64,000 nt of DNA, taken from the NCBI GenBank assembly GCA_021805865.1, contig JAJZDX010000014.1, positions 60,941 through 124,940 of the forward strand, read 5' to 3'. Under the pieces are notes generated by a model. It did not search any database, was not told the origin of the DNA, and saw only the letters and a program-made list of their open reading frames with translations. Below, in pieces: positions 9,561-18,043 of the stretch (the stretch's first letter is position 1; each line of letters begins with the position of its first letter). Source of the stretch: Pseudomonadota bacterium (lineage in GTDB: Bacteria; Pseudomonadota; Gammaproteobacteria; Steroidobacterales; Steroidobacteraceae). Position numbers and translations under genes: made by a program.

Positions 9561-10631
9561 TCAGCGCCGGGAATTCAAGGCGGCGCCCAGTAGTTTAGCC
9601 GTCATGTCCACGATGGGAATGACCCGCTCATAGGCCATGCGGGTAGGCCCGATGACCCCGAGCACCCCGAACACCGAGCCGGGCGTCCCGTAGGGAGCCG
9701 TGACCACGCTGCAGTCATCGAGAATCTGGTAGCCGGACTCGTGCCCGATGAAGATCTGCACCCCATCGGCGCGCAGGCTCTGATCGAGCAGATGCAAAAA
9801 GTCACGCTTCTCGTTGAAAGCCTCGAAGAGGCGCCGCAGCCGCTCGACATTCGAGAGATCCGCGACGCTCATGAGGTTGGTCTCGCCCTTGATGATGTAC
9901 TCGAGCTGCCCTTCCCCCGTCCCGGCCTCGAAGACGTGCTGCGCCATGGAGATGGCGTCCAGCATCACCTGGTTCAGGTGCGCGCGGGTCTCGCTCAGCT
10001 GGCGCAGGATCTCCTGCCGGACCTCCGGCGGGGAGCGGCCGCGAAACTGCTCGTTGAGGTAGCTCGAAGCGCGCTTGAGCTCATCGGGCGAGAAGTACCG
10101 CTCGAGCTGGACGATGCGGTTCTGCACCTCGCGCTCCCCGTAGACGAGCACCACGAGCACGCGGTTTTCCGACAGGGCGACGAACTCGATCTGAGTCACG
10201 GAGGCCTGGGTGGTACGCGGCACCGTGACCACGCCGGCGAGCTGGGTGAGGCTCGAGAGCAGCTGCGAGACCGTGGTGATGAGGTCCTTGGCGCTCTCGG
10301 GCGCGCCGGCCTCGAACTGTCGGCGGATCTCGACCTCGGCCGCCGCATCCACCGGCTGCACCTGCAGGAGCGAATCGACGAAGAACCGATAGCCTTTGTC
10401 GGTGGGAATGCGCCCGGCGGAGGTATGGGGGGAGGAAACGAACCCGAGCTCCTCGAGATCCGCCATGACGTTGCGAATGGTCGCCGAGGACAGCTGCAGG
10501 CCAGACTCGCGCGAGAGAACGCGTGAGCCGACCGGCTGGCCATCGCGGATGTAGCTCTCGATGAGCACCCGCAGCAGGTATTGCGCCCGCTCGCTCAGCA
10601 ATTCTTCGCGGCTTTCCTGGAACGTGTTCAT
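9561..10631 (-). CDS. hrcA: Heat-inducible transcription repressor HrcA
   Basis: HrcA is the repressor that binds CIRCE operators and silences chaperone genes at normal temperature; it needs GroEL for activity. I place the start at the ATG at 10631 (MNTFQESREELLSERAQYLL), giving 356 residues. The 16 codons upstream, in a longer frame starting at 10679, are not family-like. The winged-helix domain (about residues 10-80) includes SSATIRNVMADLEELGF and HTSAGRIPTDKGYRFFVD. The C-terminal GAF-like domain ends with the conserved VIGPTRMAYERVIPIVD. A possible -10, TATATT (10644-10649), leaves a very short leader. It is divergent from nadK (77 bases). Confidence 0.96.
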   Translation of the reverse strand: MNTFQESREELLSERAQYLLRVLIESYIRDGQPVGSRVLSRESGLQLSSATIRNVMADLEELGFVSSPHTSAGRIPTDKGYRFFVDSLLQVQPVDAAAEVEIRRQFEAGAPESAKDLITTVSQLLSSLTQLAGVVTVPRTTQASVTQIEFVALSENRVLVVLVYGEREVQNRIVQLERYFSPDELKRASSYLNEQFRGRSPPEVRQEILRQLSETRAHLNQVMLDAISMAQHVFEAGTGEGQLEYIIKGETNLMSVADLSNVERLRRLFEAFNEKRDFLHLLDQSLRADGVQIFIGHESGYQILDDCSVVTAPYGTPGSVFGVLGVIGPTRMAYERVIPIVDMTAKLLGAALNSRR

Positions 10632-10696
10632 TCGCTTTAAGGAAATATAGTCGGCGCTGCCAAGGTGAGCGTCAAGCAACCGGCCCGCCGTCCTGC

Positions 10697-10702
10697 TAGC
10701 AT
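10697..10702 (+). promoter_or_regulatory. Candidate -10 element directly before nadK (leaderless start)
   Basis: TAGCAT ends six bases before the nadK ATG and no Shine-Dalgarno sequence is visible. A start seven bases after the hexamer would fall on the ATG itself. The -35 side is weak, so this is a suggestion only. Confidence 0.3.
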
Positions 10703-10708
10703 TTTCGG

Positions 10709-11590
10709 ATGATCTCCCCCCGCACCTGTGCGCTGGTCGGCAGATTCACGGATCCGCATGTGGCGGAGTCCGCGCAGGCCGTGCTGGCGCATCTGGCGAC
10801 CCGGCAGATTACCGTACTGCTCGATCAGGCGGGAGCCTTGCCGGACCGGGGGCTGGCCGTACGCGTTCCCGAAGAGGAGCTTGGCCGCCGGGCCGACCTG
10901 ATGATCGCCGTCGGAGGCGATGGAACGCTTCTTTATGCGGCGGGGCTGGTCGCGCGTCACGGCGTGCCGCTTCTTGGCATTAACCGGGGCCGGCTCGGCT
11001 TCCTGACCGACGTCATGCCCCAGGATATCCCCGCCAGCCTGGATGCGGCCCTCGAAGGGCGCCTGCAAGCCGACGAGCGGCCACTGCTCGCGGCATCGCT
11101 GCACCACGCCGGCGGCGAGGTGGCCCGTGCGCTGGCGCTCAACGATGTGGTGCTGCAGAAGCTCGCCACCGGCCGGATGGTCGATTTCGAGACTCGGGTC
11201 GCCGGCCACTACGTCAACACGCACGCCGGCGACGGCATCGTCGTGGCAAGCGCCACGGGCTCGACCGCCTATGCCCTATCCTGCGGGGGGCCCATCGTCG
11301 AGCCGAATCTGGAAGTCGTGGTGCTCTCGCCCATCTGTCCGCACACGCTCTCGGACCGGCCGATTGTGGTCTCGAGCCGCTCGACGATCGAAGTCCGGCT
11401 TCTCGATCGGCCCGATGCCCGCGCACAGGTCACGTGCGACGGGGTCATCCTCGGGTCGCTCGAGCCCGAAGACGTACTCTCGATCCAGCCGGCGGACGAG
11501 CGGATCACCCTGCTTCACCCCCCCGGTCACGAGTACTTCGAGCTGTTGCGCTCGAAGCTTCACTGGGGCCGCCACGGCGGGGAACGGTAA
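10709..11590 (+). CDS. nadK: NAD kinase
   Basis: NadK phosphorylates NAD+ to NADP+ with ATP (or polyphosphate in some homologues), the only route to NADP(H). It has 293 residues, the usual length. The ATP-binding GGDGT motif is at residues 69-73 (VGGDGTLLYAAG). LGINRGRLGFLTDV follows, and the substrate-binding SATGSTAYALSCGGPIVEP lies in the C-terminal beta-sandwich. It opens a two-gene unit with recN, whose start is 18 bases after this stop, an order common in gammaproteobacteria. It has no obvious ribosome binding site. Confidence 0.97.
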   Translation: MISPRTCALVGRFTDPHVAESAQAVLAHLATRQITVLLDQAGALPDRGLAVRVPEEELGRRADLMIAVGGDGTLLYAAGLVARHGVPLLGINRGRLGFLTDVMPQDIPASLDAALEGRLQADERPLLAASLHHAGGEVARALALNDVVLQKLATGRMVDFETRVAGHYVNTHAGDGIVVASATGSTAYALSCGGPIVEPNLEVVVLSPICPHTLSDRPIVVSSRSTIEVRLLDRPDARAQVTCDGVILGSLEPEDVLSIQPADERITLLHPPGHEYFELLRSKLHWGRHGGER

Positions 11591-11608
11591 GGAACGTCTG
11601 GCTCACCC

Positions 11609-13333
11609 ATGCTCACCGCTCTGCAGATCCGCGATTTCGCCATCATCGACCAGCTCGAGCTCGAGCTGCGCCGAGGATTGACTGTGCTCACCGGCGAAAC
11701 CGGGGCGGGCAAATCCATCCTGGTCGATGCCCTGCAGCTGCTTGCCGGCGGCCGGGCCGGCCCCGAGATGATCCGTCACGGCGCAGAGCGCGCCGAGATC
11801 TGCGGCACGTTCGATCTCGCCGATGCGCCCGAGGCGCTCGGTGAGTGGCTGCAAGCCCAGGCGCTCTCGGGCGAGGAGCTGATCGTCCGCAGGGTGCTCT
11901 CCGCCGACGGCCGCTCGCGCGCCTGGCTCAACGGCCAGGCCGTGCCGGTGCAGCTGCTTCGCGAGGCCGGCAACCTCCTGATCGATATCCACGGCCAGCA
12001 TGAATTCCAGTCCCTGACCCGCACGGTCTGCCAGCGCGAGCTTCTCGATGAGTACGGCGGGCTCGAGCCGCTGCTCACCGAGGTCGGCGGAGCATACCGG
12101 CAGTGGCACGAGAGGCGCTCGCGCGCGCTCGAGTTGGAAAGCGCCGCCCGCGACCGCGAGGCGAGGCTCGAGCTGCTGCGCTACCAGGTGGGCGAGCTCG
12201 AGGCACTGGCGCTTCAACCGGGCGAAATCGAGCGGCTCTCGGAAGAGCGCTCACGCCTGATGAACCGGGGCCGCCTGGCGCAAGCGGCTCAGGCGGGTCT
12301 CCTGCACCTGTACCAGGATGAGCAGGCCAATGCCCACCTCGGGGTGAGCCGCGCCCTGCAGGCCCTGCGCGCGGCCGCTACGCTCGATGCGCAGATCGCT
12401 GCGGTCCTCACCCTGGCGGAGGAGGCCGAGGTGCGCATCCGCGAGGCGGCGCGCGAGCTCGAGCGATACGGGCAATCCCTGGAGCTCGACACGACGCGCC
12501 AGAATGAGCTCGAGGGCCGGCTCGCGGCGATCGAGGAGCTTGCCCGCAAGCATCGCGTCGGCCCAGCGGAGCTCATTGCGCGCACCGGGCAGCTGGCCAG
12601 CGAGCTCGCCTCGCTCGAGCACGCCGAGGTCGACCTCGCAGTGCTGAGGCAGGAACTCTCCGCAGCGCTCGAGCGGTATCGGCGGCAAGCGCACTCGCTC
12701 TCGGATGCCCGCCAGAGGGCCGCTCGCTCCCTCGCCGAGGCCATCACCTCCCACATGCAATCGCTCGGAATGTCGGGCGGACGGTTCGAGGTCACTGTAT
12801 CAAGCGCCGCCGATGAGCCCGCGCCTCACGGAGACGATGAGGTCGGATTTCAGGTCAGCGCCAACCCCGGCCTGCCGGTGCGCGCATTGGCGAAAGTCGC
12901 CTCGGGCGGGGAGCTTTCGCGCCTGTCGCTTGCCGTCCAGGTCGCCAGCAGCGCACGCGAGACGCGCTGCATGGTGTTTGACGAGGTGGACTCGGGCATC
13001 GGCGGCGCCGTGGCCGAGATCGTCGGCCGCGAGCTGCGCTCGCTCGGGGAGCGCGGCCAGGTGTTGTGTGTCACGCATCTGCCGCAGGTGGCCTCACAGG
13101 GGCATCATCACCTGCGGGTGAGCAAGCGGACCGACGGACGCACCACGCGCACCAGCCTCACCGAGCTCTTGGTGCAGGATCGGATCGAGGAGCTCGCCCG
13201 CATGCTCGGCGGGATCGACGTGACCTCCAGGGCGCGCGAGCACGCGCGGGAGATGCTGGAGGGAGCCTCGAGCCCGCCGACGTCGCCAAAATCATCCCGG
13301 AGCAACAGGGCCCGCGCTGCACGAAGAGGCTGA
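11609..13333 (+). CDS. recN: DNA repair protein RecN
   Basis: RecN is an SMC-like ATPase that acts early in double-strand-break repair, holding broken ends and supporting RecA. It has 574 residues, slightly longer than the E. coli protein (553), the excess being a basic C-terminal tail (SSRSNRARAARRG). Walker A GETGAGKS is at residues 29-36. Two long coiled-coil arms occupy about 150-370. The ABC signature ASGGELSRLSLAVQV is near residue 430, and Walker B VFDEVDSGIGG near 456. It is probably transcribed with nadK. I saw no clear LexA box, though one could lie upstream of or within nadK. Confidence 0.97.
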   Translation: MLTALQIRDFAIIDQLELELRRGLTVLTGETGAGKSILVDALQLLAGGRAGPEMIRHGAERAEICGTFDLADAPEALGEWLQAQALSGEELIVRRVLSADGRSRAWLNGQAVPVQLLREAGNLLIDIHGQHEFQSLTRTVCQRELLDEYGGLEPLLTEVGGAYRQWHERRSRALELESAARDREARLELLRYQVGELEALALQPGEIERLSEERSRLMNRGRLAQAAQAGLLHLYQDEQANAHLGVSRALQALRAAATLDAQIAAVLTLAEEAEVRIREAARELERYGQSLELDTTRQNELEGRLAAIEELARKHRVGPAELIARTGQLASELASLEHAEVDLAVLRQELSAALERYRRQAHSLSDARQRAARSLAEAITSHMQSLGMSGGRFEVTVSSAADEPAPHGDDEVGFQVSANPGLPVRALAKVASGGELSRLSLAVQVASSARETRCMVFDEVDSGIGGAVAEIVGRELRSLGERGQVLCVTHLPQVASQGHHHLRVSKRTDGRTTRTSLTELLVQDRIEELARMLGGIDVTSRAREHAREMLEGASSPPTSPKSSRSNRARAARRG

Positions 13334-13395
13334 TCCGGCTCTGCCCCGAGCATCGCGACCGGAGCGCTCCCCTGTGGCGGCGAGGTGCCGAAGGC

Positions 13396-13830
13396 CTATT
13401 GCCCGCTCTTGCGGCGGTGCGGACAGCCGGCGCGGCGGCACTTGCCATAGAGGATGAGGGAGTGATCGCGGATCTCGAATCCGAGCTTGCTCGCCACCGC
13501 GGTCTGACGCTCCTCTATCCCCGCATCCACGAACTCTTCGACGTGGCCGCAGTCAAGACACACGATATGATCGTGATGCGTCCCCTGGTTGAGCTCGAAG
13601 ACCGCCATCCCGTCCTCGAAATGGTGCCGCGTCACGAGGCCCGCAGCCTCGAACTGGGTGAGCACGCGGTAGACCGTCGCAAGTCCGATGTCCTCGTGCG
13701 ACTCGAGCAGGCCTCGATGGATGTCCTCGGCCGACAGATGCCGCGTGGCGCTGCCGGCCAGGATTTCCAGGATCTTGAGACGGGGCAGGGTGACTTTCAG
13801 GCCCGCTTTGCGAAGGTCCTTGCCTTCCAC
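13396..13830 (-). CDS. fur: Ferric uptake regulator Fur
   Basis: Fur is the iron-responsive repressor of uptake genes. The frame stays open to 14229, but family homology begins at VEGKDLRKAGLKVTLPRLKI. I therefore place the start at the GTG at 13830, with GGAGG ten bases upstream, giving 144 residues. The winged-helix domain covers about 1-80. Metal ligands are visible: HHDH at 85-88, Cys 91 and 94 (CLDC) and a second Cys pair at 131 and 136 (CRRAGC). It is divergent from bamE and convergent with recN, an arrangement also seen in Pseudomonas and Xanthomonas. The extended reading antisense to bamE is discounted. Confidence 0.95.
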   Translation of the reverse strand: MEGKDLRKAGLKVTLPRLKILEILAGSATRHLSAEDIHRGLLESHEDIGLATVYRVLTQFEAAGLVTRHHFEDGMAVFELNQGTHHDHIVCLDCGHVEEFVDAGIEERQTAVASKLGFEIRDHSLILYGKCRRAGCPHRRKSGQ

Positions 13831-13935
13831 GGCGTCGTTGCCTCCGGATGAGGCCGCGCGAGAGACGCGGCGGGAATGACTCGATCGGGTATGATCCGTC
13901 CCCAATCCTCGTTCATTATGGCCCATTGGAGCTCC

Positions 13936-14325
13936 ATGCGACCAGCTCGACCGAATCCGGCGCTCCGGCGCCTCGCTCTGACCCTCGCGGCGCTCTCGAT
14001 GCTGCTCGCCGGCTGCGTCTATCGGATGGACATTCAGCAGGGCAATTACCTGGATGGACACGACGTGCGGCAATTGAAGGTCGGCATGACCCGCGCCCAG
14101 GTGCGCTACTTGCTCGGCACTCCGATGATCAAGGACGTGTTCGATCACGACCGTTGGGATTACGTTTACTACTTCAAGCGCGGCTACGTGCACAAGCCGA
14201 TCGAGAGCCGGGTTACCGTGTTCTTCCACGGCGACAAGGTATCCAGCTTCAAGCTCTACGACGTCCCCAAGGGCAGCCCCATCGCCCCGGGCAGGCTGCC
14301 TTCGGTCGATAAGTTTCCGATTTAG
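13936..14325 (+). CDS. bamE: Outer membrane assembly lipoprotein BamE (SmpA/OmlA)
   Basis: BamE is a lipoprotein of the beta-barrel assembly machine in the outer membrane. From the ATG at 13936 (GGAG six bases upstream) it has 129 residues. A lipoprotein signal peptide ends LLAGC, with Cys 27 as the acylation site. The mature part has the family core YLDGHDVRQLKVGMTRAQVRYLLGTP (shown here only as its recognisable start) and a C-terminal FFHGDKV strand. A longer reading from 13876 adds 20 residues before the signal peptide and is less likely. TATGAT upstream could be its -10. It is divergent from fur. Confidence 0.95.
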   Translation: MRPARPNPALRRLALTLAALSMLLAGCVYRMDIQQGNYLDGHDVRQLKVGMTRAQVRYLLGTPMIKDVFDHDRWDYVYYFKRGYVHKPIESRVTVFFHGDKVSSFKLYDVPKGSPIAPGRLPSVDKFPI

Positions 14326-14336
14326 AACCGCTGGAT

Positions 14337-14353
14337 CCGGGCATCGTGCCCGG
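14337..14353. terminator. GC hairpin between convergent bamE and rnfH
   Basis: CCGGGC (14337-14342) and GCCCGG (14348-14353) form a 6-bp stem with a 5-base loop, 11 bases after the bamE stop. There is no T-run on either strand, so it is at best a weak terminator shared by the convergent genes. Confidence 0.3.
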
Positions 14354-14432
14354 CCCAGCGCGGCGTTTGCTCACCGCTCGCATTTTGCGCCGCCTCTGCG
14401 CGGGCTACGCGCCAGGCAGCGGCGGCAATCGC

Positions 14433-14717
14433 TTAATGCCTCGACCGGGATCTGCGCTTTTCCTTCGGATCCTGGCGCAGCGGGCGATACAGCTCGATCC
14501 GGTCCCCGTCGGCGGGAACGTCGCTGCGGCTGCGAATCTCGCCGAAGACGCCCGCCGGCGCGCTCTCCCACGGAATGTCCTCGTGCGGCGCCAGACGGCG
14601 CGCCGCCTCGATAGCGTCCCCGATGCTGGCATCGGTCGGCAGATCCACCGGCAAGAGGAGCTGGCGCAGCCCGGTGGCGTAGGCCACCACGCAGCGCTTG
14701 CCCGGGGGAGCGCTCAC
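14433..14717 (-). CDS. rnfH: RnfH family protein (RatB), ubiquitin-like fold
   Basis: This is a small protein of the RnfH/RatB family, about 94 residues from a GTG at 14717. It reads VSAPPGKRCVVAYATGLRQL and contains the beta-grasp core with IEAARRLAPHEDIPWESAPAG and the conserved DRIELYRPLRQDPKEKRR end. Its biochemical role is unsettled. In E. coli it is encoded next to ratA and named as a possible toxin-antitoxin partner, and elsewhere it is linked to the Rnf complex. Its GTG overlaps the ratA stop as GTGA, so translation is coupled. The open frame continues upstream to 15200, but that part is a shadow of ratA. Confidence 0.85.
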   Translation of the reverse strand: MSAPPGKRCVVAYATGLRQLLLPVDLPTDASIGDAIEAARRLAPHEDIPWESAPAGVFGEIRSRSDVPADGDRIELYRPLRQDPKEKRRSRSRH

Positions 14718-15163
14718 GGACTCGCGAGGCCCGCGGCGGGCTGCATGGCGCGGCTGCGCACAACGAACGCATCCACCAGCGAGCCGATCGTCTCGGCGAA
14801 CTTCTGCTCGAACAGCATGGCCGACAGCGTGTGCTTGAATTGGAAGCGCAGCGCCAGCTCCACCATCGAGCCCTCGCCGGCGGGCGTGATCCGCCACTCT
14901 CCCTCGAGCATGGTGAAGGGGCCTTTGATGAGGCGCATCGTCACCCGGTGGTCCGGGTCGAGCTCGTTGCGCGTGGTGAACTCCCCATGCAGCGGACCGC
15001 GATGCACGCCGATCGTCGCCACGATCTCGCGCTCGGTGCGGGAAAGCACCCGCGCGTGGGAGCACCATGGCAGGAACTGCGGATAGCTCTCGATATCGTT
15101 GATGAGCGCAAACAGCCGCCTCGGCGGCAAAGCAACGAGCGCCGAGCGCTTGACTTCTCGCAT
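14714..15163 (-). CDS. ratA: RatA / coenzyme Q-binding START-domain protein
   Basis: This is a SRPBCC (START-like) protein of the COQ10/RatA family, 149 residues and full length. It begins MREVKRSALVALPPRRLFAL and includes the typical DIESYPQFLPWC. The later strand LRFQFKHTLSAMLFEQKF and helix near SLVDAFVVR close the hydrophobic cavity. Yeast Coq10 and bacterial relatives bind ubiquinone. E. coli RatA was described as blocking 70S ribosome association. The two roles are not reconciled, and the sequence cannot decide between them. It is the first gene of a two-gene unit with rnfH and is divergent from smpB, as in E. coli. Confidence 0.93.
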   Translation of the reverse strand: MREVKRSALVALPPRRLFALINDIESYPQFLPWCSHARVLSRTEREIVATIGVHRGPLHGEFTTRNELDPDHRVTMRLIKGPFTMLEGEWRITPAGEGSMVELALRFQFKHTLSAMLFEQKFAETIGSLVDAFVVRSRAMQPAAGLASP

Positions 15164-15236
15164 GACCGGGATTGTCCCAGGATCGGCCCTGCCGCCACAA
15201 GAGCCAGCATCCCGCGTGCCCCTGGCCTGCTCACGC

Positions 15237-15242
15237 TACAAT
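15237..15242 (+). promoter_or_regulatory. Candidate -10 element of smpB
   Basis: TACAAT lies 31 bases before the smpB ATG in the divergent ratA-smpB gap. No good -35 is seen 17 bases upstream. Confidence 0.3.
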
Positions 15243-15273
15243 ATCCGACTTCCCTCGAATTGCCTCATCGCCC

Positions 15274-15747
15274 ATGCCCCCCAAGGCCGACTCCTCCTCC
15301 CGCCCGATCGCCGAGAACCGCAAGGCGCGCTTCGATTACTTCATCGAGGAGCGCTATGAGGCGGGCCTCGTCCTGCAGGGCTGGGAGGTGAAGGCCATGC
15401 GTGCCGGTCGAGCGCAGCTCCAGGAGGCGTACGTGTATCTGCGAGGTAGCGAGGCCTTCCTCATCGGCGCGCACATCTCGCCGCTGACCTCCACCTCCAG
15501 CCACGTGATCGCCGACCCCGTGCGCACGCGCAAGCTCCTGCTGCACCACAGCGAGCTCAACGGCCTGATCGGCGCCGTCGAGCGCAAGGGCTATACGCTG
15601 GTGCCGCTCGAGCTTTACTGGAAAAGCGGGCGGGCGAAGCTTTCCGTCGGCCTCGCCAAAGGCAAGAAACAGCACGACAAGCGCGCGGTGGAGAAGGAGC
15701 GGGACTGGCAGCGCGACAAGGCACGTCTGCTCAGGCGCGGGGGTTGA
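15274..15747 (+). CDS. smpB: SsrA-binding protein SmpB
   Basis: SmpB binds tmRNA and places it in the A site of stalled ribosomes for trans-translation. I start at the ATG at 15274 ([20 protein letters not shown]), giving 157 residues, the usual length. The 34 codons upstream in the same frame are not family-like. The OB-fold core has [20 protein letters not shown] and [18 protein letters not shown]. The basic tail [18 protein letters not shown] folds as a helix in the mRNA channel. Its RNA partner ssrA lies 1.2 kb downstream, so both parts of the rescue system are nearly adjacent. No clear Shine-Dalgarno is seen. Confidence 0.97.
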   Translation: MPPKADSSSRPIAENRKARFDYFIEERYEAGLVLQGWEVKAMRAGRAQLQEAYVYLRGSEAFLIGAHISPLTSTSSHVIADPVRTRKLLLHHSELNGLIGAVERKGYTLVPLELYWKSGRAKLSVGLAKGKKQHDKRAVEKERDWQRDKARLLRRGG

Positions 15748-15762
15748 GCGCGGGCTCGCTCG

Positions 15763-16659
15763 CTACGGCACATCGAAGCTGTCCAGCAAGGAGTGTGTCG
15801 TCGGATCCGGCGAGAGATCCTTGGTCGTGAACTGGTAGACCAGATTGAGCGTCATCACCGTGTTCGTGTGCGGGGCGTCCCCCAGCGGCGGATTGGTGTT
15901 GTTGGTCGCCTGCATCCCTACCGAGAGCGCGAGGGTCTTGGCCATCTTGACCTGAAGCGACAGATTGTCCATGGTCATGGTATCGCTCGCTCCGGATTCG
16001 ACCAGCAGGCTGTTCAGCAGTTTCGTCGAGGAGCTGAACGAATACGCGAACTTCATGCCCGCGTGCAGCACCGCATCGCCCACCACGGGCTCGCGCGTAC
16101 GGCTTTTGACCCCCCCGAAGCTGTTCAGGATCAGCGCCTCCGGCAGCTGGCGTCGATAGCCGGCACCGAGCTCGATGGAAAGATGGGTCTGTTTCGTCCG
16201 CATCAGAACCCGGCCGAGACCGCTCGCCGCGCTCTCCTGGTACGCGAAGCCATCGAAGAGGTTGCGGTCGTAATTCAGTCCTGTGAACCAGAACGTGCGC
16301 TTACTCAGTGCCATATCGACCTGAAGCTGTCCGTTCAGGTCCTGCTGGGTGGTCACACGATTGGTGCTGGCGTAAAGGGCCGCGAAGGCGCCGCTGTATG
16401 TCCAGCGCCCGAGCCTGTGAGCCGCGCTCAGCTTCAGGTCCCCGCTTTGGGTCGTGGTGATCCCGCGGGCCATGACGAATCCGACCTCCCCGTGAGTCGC
16501 CCACTTCGAAGGGGCCGGCGCTTTGCGGTGCGGGGCTCGAGGCTTGGCCTGAGCGGCCGGAGCCTTCTGCTGGACCGCGGAAGTGGTGCCGGCGGCCGCC
16601 GAAGCCAAGCCTGAAATCGCCCAGGCGGCGCCGAGCAGCGCCACGCTCTTCATCCTCAT
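15763..16659 (-). CDS. DUF481 (YdiY-like) outer-membrane beta-barrel protein
   Basis: This is a predicted outer-membrane protein of the DUF481 family. From the ATG at 16659, with GGAGG eight bases upstream, it has 298 residues. The signal peptide MRMKSVALLGAAWAISGLASA is followed by a Pro/Ala/Lys-rich linker, then a run of amphipathic beta strands from about residue 65. These include THGEVGFVMARGITTTQSGD and YRRQLPEALILNSFGG. The final strand NTVMTLNLVYQF is typical of a barrel, although a further 20 residues follow it. The E. coli relative YdiY is acid-induced and of unknown function. It is convergent with smpB (15 bases). A longer reading from 16824 adds an unrelated N-terminus. Confidence 0.75.
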   Translation of the reverse strand: MRMKSVALLGAAWAISGLASAAAGTTSAVQQKAPAAQAKPRAPHRKAPAPSKWATHGEVGFVMARGITTTQSGDLKLSAAHRLGRWTYSGAFAALYASTNRVTTQQDLNGQLQVDMALSKRTFWFTGLNYDRNLFDGFAYQESAASGLGRVLMRTKQTHLSIELGAGYRRQLPEALILNSFGGVKSRTREPVVGDAVLHAGMKFAYSFSSSTKLLNSLLVESGASDTMTMDNLSLQVKMAKTLALSVGMQATNNTNPPLGDAPHTNTVMTLNLVYQFTTKDLSPDPTTHSLLDSFDVP

Positions 16660-16960
16660 CGATCGAGCCTCCGAAGCCGGTCCGCGGCTGCGGACTTGAA
16701 AAGTGCCGAAAGATACACAAAGCACGCAAATGAGGGAATCTGCTCGAAGCGGCGATGGCGGGTGCGGAAAGTGGACCATACCGAAACCTGCGCAGGGGTA
16801 GAAATCGTCTGTGCGGGGCGTCACCGCCGGCTGAAGCGCGCGCCGCCCGGCTTCAGGACCAGCGCCGAGGAATCCCCTGCCCAGCCAGATAGAGGCGTCA
16901 TGACGCGCTGCGCAAATCGTGCAGGCTCAGGCAGGTTTGAGGTATGCTATGCCTTCCTTT
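16660..16960. other. Gene-free gap between the DUF481 gene and ssrA
   Basis: I see no credible gene here. It must hold the minus-strand promoter of the DUF481 gene and the plus-strand promoter of ssrA. TATGCT at about 16943-16948 is positioned as an ssrA -10, without a clear -35. The short plus-strand frames across it are not protein-like. Confidence 0.4.
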
Positions 16961-17313
16961 GGGGGCGACCGGTTTCGACGCGGGTTGCGAACCTTCAGAG
17001 GCGTACCGAGGCGCAGTGCCCTCGTAAATCACGCTGCAAAACTATAGTTGCCAACGACGACAACTTCGCTCTCGCCGCCTAACCGCGGCTGACCTCCGAC
17101 CGGTCCGTGCCTGTGCGGTCGACTCGGGGGACGCGCTCACAGGATCGCGATCCGGCGTGCGACGGGCCGGGCCGTTAAGAGTCACCGTCCGCTGGCGCTT
17201 CGTCTTCCCTGCCCCTCGGGTAGCGCGGCGCGAGAATCAAAGAGAGGGCTACGTACGTAGAGTCTGAAGTCTAGGACTTGCGGACGGGGGTTCGATTCCC
17301 CCCGCCTCCACCA
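16961..17313 (+). ncRNA. ssrA: Transfer-messenger RNA (tmRNA, 10Sa RNA)
   Basis: The one-piece tmRNA rescues stalled ribosomes and tags the nascent chain for proteolysis. The 5' end GGGGGCGACC pairs with the 3' CGCCTCC followed by CCA, forming the alanine-type acceptor stem, and the T-arm has GGGTTCGATTCCC. Length is 353 bases. The tag frame resumes at GCC 17050 and stops at TAA 17080-17082, encoding ANDDNFALAA, one of the gammaproteobacterial tag forms. Pseudoknot-rich sequence follows. Its partner smpB is 1.2 kb upstream. Protein frames antisense to the 3' part are artefacts. Confidence 0.96.
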
Positions 17314-17318
17314 ATCGC

Positions 17319-17350
17319 GCCCGTGTTTCCGCTCGGCCGGAAACACGGGC
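17319..17350 (+). terminator. 13-bp stem-loop just after ssrA
   Basis: GCCCGTGTTTCCG (17319-17331) and its perfect complement (17338-17350) flank a six-base loop and begin five bases after the tmRNA CCA end. No T-run follows. The location and stability fit a terminator or a 3'-end processing guard for ssrA. Confidence 0.55.
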
Positions 17351-18043
17351 GGATGCCCGGATACCGAACGCGCCAGACATCTGCCGGAGCCTGAAGCCGC
17401 CCGCGCCTGCACGGGAGCGAGAGCCGCCGCTCTCGCAACAGGTCGTCCCGGCGATCGGCTCGGGCAGAATCACCGGCAAGGTGACACTCCACCACACCAT
17501 TCCCCGCGCGGTACCCGCGTGATCTGCAGCCGGCGGGCTGCGGCTTTGCTTTCACGGGTCATCCCGCATCTTCGAACGGACCCTTGCCGCAGATGCCGGC
17601 CGCGGCTCGATGGAGTATTTTCGAGTCACGCCCCGAATCGGCCGCCACAGACCCGCTCAGCGGACCGCCCGCAGGGCATTCGAGAGCCGGCTCCTCGACA
17701 TCGGCCGCATCAGGCCGGCCGCCAGCCGCCGGCGGCCACGTTGGGCATCCTGAACGGCAACGTGCAACAGCGCCACGGACGTGAAGTTGACTCTCGATGC
17801 CGCGATTTGGCATCGATCCCACTCTCGGCGGGCGAGGCGGACTTTTTCTGGCACACCAAATGCCAAATGGGTTAGGCTGCCGCTACCCAATGGGTATCTC
17901 GTGCCGCGAGACCAGCCTGTCTCCGGAAAGCGACAGTTAGCTCGAGAGCATCACTGTCTCTGGACGGCGACATTCAAGCGCCACCTTGCAACGAACAATG
18001 CATGCAAGTCCGACGGCACCGATGCTAGAAGCTAGGAAGATTG
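17351..18043. other. Gene-free 690-bp region between ssrA and opgG
   Basis: None of the short frames here looks like a protein. The 3' side of tmRNA is a common integration site, so I looked for a second copy of the tmRNA 3' end, an integrase and direct repeats. I found none in the window. The A/T-richer last 250 bases (about 17830-18040) probably hold the promoter of the opg operon. The region may be an old insertion scar, but nothing proves it. Confidence 0.4.

Noticed and set aside
9385..10708. CIRCE operator in front of hrcA or grpE
   Set aside because: I searched both gaps for AGCACTC/GAGTGCT pairs and found none; only the dnaJ-side palindrome qualifies.
13831..14229. N-terminal extension of the fur frame
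   Set aside because: It is antisense to bamE and unlike Fur. Homology and GGAGG support the GTG at 13830.
17182..17412. Minus-strand frames reading RRGESNPRPQVLDFRLYVRS and related 'GGIEPP' phrases
   Set aside because: They are antisense to the 3' part of tmRNA. This is a well-known artefact seen opposite tRNA/tmRNA ends, not a gene.
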